Below, piece by piece: positions 6,188 through 7,174 of a DNA stretch of 7,174 nucleotides (its first letter is position 1; every line of letters starts with the position of its first letter). The position numbers and the translations under genes were made by a program. Origin of the DNA: RYN-433 sp036558265 (GTDB taxonomy: Bacteria > Planctomycetota > Phycisphaerae > Tepidisphaerales > Tepidisphaeraceae); the NCBI GenBank assembly GCA_036558265.1, contig DATBFY010000718.1:1-7174 (forward strand). The letters run 5' to 3'. A model generated the notes under the pieces. That model had not been told where the DNA came from. It was given only the letters and a program-made list of their open reading frames with translations, and did no database searches.

Positions 6188-7174
6188 ATGAGTCGATTCG
6201 ACCTCTACGAGTGGATTCAAGGCCTGAGGCGCCGAAGCGCCCAGCGCGGTCGCGGAGGTGGCGGCGGCGTCCGCGTGGCGGTCGCAGCGCCGGATTCACC
6301 ACCGCCCCCTCCCGGGGGACGCGTGCGGCGCATTCTTATGATCGCGCTGGTCGGCGTGCTGGTCTACGGGGTGTACTTCTGGGAAATCCGGCGGGTCGTG
6401 GTGCCGGCGGATCACGTGCTGGTCCTGATGAAGAAGGACGGGAGCAAATCGCTGCCCGAGGGGCAGATCGTGATCCCGCGCCCGCCCGATGCGAACAAGG
6501 AGCCGGCCCGGTTCGCCGCATGGGAAAAGGAGTACGGTGACACCAACGGCATCTGCGAGCAGGTGCTGCCCGAGGGGACGTATTTCGGCTTCAGCCCGTT
6601 CGATTACGAGCGCGAGGTGCTGCCGGTGCGTCACGTCAACGCGATGGTGCCCAACGGCAAGGTGGGCGTGGTGGTCAGGAAGTTCGGAAAGAACCTCCCG
6701 GCGGGGCACGTCCTGGCTGACGCTTCGAAGGACGAGCGCGGCCCGCTGCCTCAACTGCTCTATCCCGGGCGGTACAACGAGTACGCCAACCCCTACGCGT
6801 ACGAGATCAAGCTGTTCGACCCGGTCGTGATGGAGCCGGGTTACGAGGGCGTGGTGACGCTGATGGCCGCGAAGCTCGCCGGCGACCCCAATCAATACCT
6901 GGTGGGCGACGGCGAGCAGGGCACGCAGCCGCGCACCGAGCCGCCCGGCTTCCGGTACGTGAACCTTTACGAGAAACGGATCACGCCGATTGACGTGCGT
7001 TCGCAGAAGTTCGAGATGAGTGGCGGCGAGGCGATCACGTTCCCGTCGTCGGACAGCTTCACCATCCGCATGCAGGGATTCGTCGAGTGGCGGATCATGC
7101 CCAGCGAGCTGCCGCGCATCTACGTCCAGTACGGCGAGGGGAGCGAGCTGGTCCCATACCTCGAGAGCAAGGTG
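6188..7174 (+). CDS. SPFH/band-7 domain membrane protein (N-terminal part)
   Basis: The frame is open to the right edge with 329 residues and no stop, so the C-terminus is missing. A cytoplasmic N-terminus of about 46 residues is low in complexity, with a glycine run at 23-27 and a proline run at 38-42. A single helix follows at about 48-65. The region from 70 onward looks like SPFH/prohibitin: V-x-V-V-V-R-K-F-G-K (157-169), L-Y-P-G-R-Y (191-196), N-P-Y-A-Y-E (201-206), G-Y-E-G-V-V-T (218-224), then D-V-R-S-Q-K-F-E-M (269-277) and a strand F-T-I-R-M-Q-G-F-V-E-W-R-I (291-303). SPFH proteins form membrane-bound oligomeric rings that scaffold membrane domains or proteases. The long stretch between the helix and the D-V-R-S-Q segment seems to hold repeated 'V-P...K-x-G...L-P-x-G' units, discussed as a finding. 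It follows the zinc-ribbon gene by 83 bases. The family call is good; subtype and partners lie outside the window. Confidence 0.85.
   Translation, partial: MSRFDLYEWIQGLRRRSAQRGRGGGGGVRVAVAAPDSPPPPPGGRVRRILMIALVGVLVYGVYFWEIRRVVVPADHVLVLMKKDGSKSLPEGQIVIPRPPDANKEPARFAAWEKEYGDTNGICEQVLPEGTYFGFSPFDYEREVLPVRHVNAMVPNGKVGVVVRKFGKNLPAGHVLADASKDERGPLPQLLYPGRYNEYANPYAYEIKLFDPVVMEPGYEGVVTLMAAKLAGDPNQYLVGDGEQGTQPRTEPPGFRYVNLYEKRITPIDVRSQKFEMSGGEAITFPSSDSFTIRMQGFVEWRIMPSELPRIYVQYGEGSELVPYLESKV

Noticed and set aside
5244..6302. Minus-strand open frame of 352 codons across the divergent region
   Set aside because: It runs over the AMMECR1 gene in another frame and across the promoter region, zinc-ribbon gene and SPFH start; its P/R-rich sequence shows no domain.
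6296..6895. Minus-strand open frame of 199 codons inside the SPFH gene
   Set aside because: Antisense shadow of a gene with a strong ribosome site and recognisable SPFH motifs.

Overview
This is a GC-rich window (roughly 60-65% by eye) with no mobile element, RNA gene or CRISPR. It carries six protein genes, two of them cut by the window edges. The ResB-CcsA fusion, the SPFH protein type, the tolerance of GTG starts and the weak Shine-Dalgarno sequences fit a planctomycete, possibly Phycisphaerae or a relative. That placement is an inference from gene content; no marker gene is present.

Left block, minus strand, read from right to left. An AMMECR1-domain protein (amrA type, 5219-5794) is followed after 113 bases by a secreted lipoprotein with two copies of one domain (4026-5105). 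Next comes a very long ResB/CcsB-CcsA fusion for system II cytochrome c maturation (659-3970), and last the N-terminal part of a multi-pass membrane protein resembling GT-C glycosyltransferases (1-448). The lipoprotein and the cytochrome gene are 55 bases apart, with a perfect 8-bp hairpin between them, so they are probably one transcript. A 9-bp inverted repeat lies 23 bases after the cytochrome gene and may close that unit.

Right block, plus strand. A 65-residue protein with one membrane helix and a four-cysteine zinc ribbon (5907-6104) is followed by an SPFH/band-7 membrane protein that runs off the right edge (6188-7174). The two blocks diverge from 5795-5906, where each strand has a good -10 box: TGG-TATACT leftward and TATAAT rightward. 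The rightward leader carries a 7-bp hairpin and a six-codon reading frame that overlaps the zinc-ribbon start.

How the genes may work together. The fusion carries haem out and attaches it to apocytochrome c outside the cytoplasmic membrane, and the lipoprotein would sit on that same side. No thiol-redox partner (CcdA, ResA/CcsX) and no AmmeMemoRadiSam partner (Memo protein, radical SAM enzyme) is in view. The most promising unexplained items are the duplicated-domain lipoprotein beside the cytochrome gene and the zinc-ribbon/SPFH pair.
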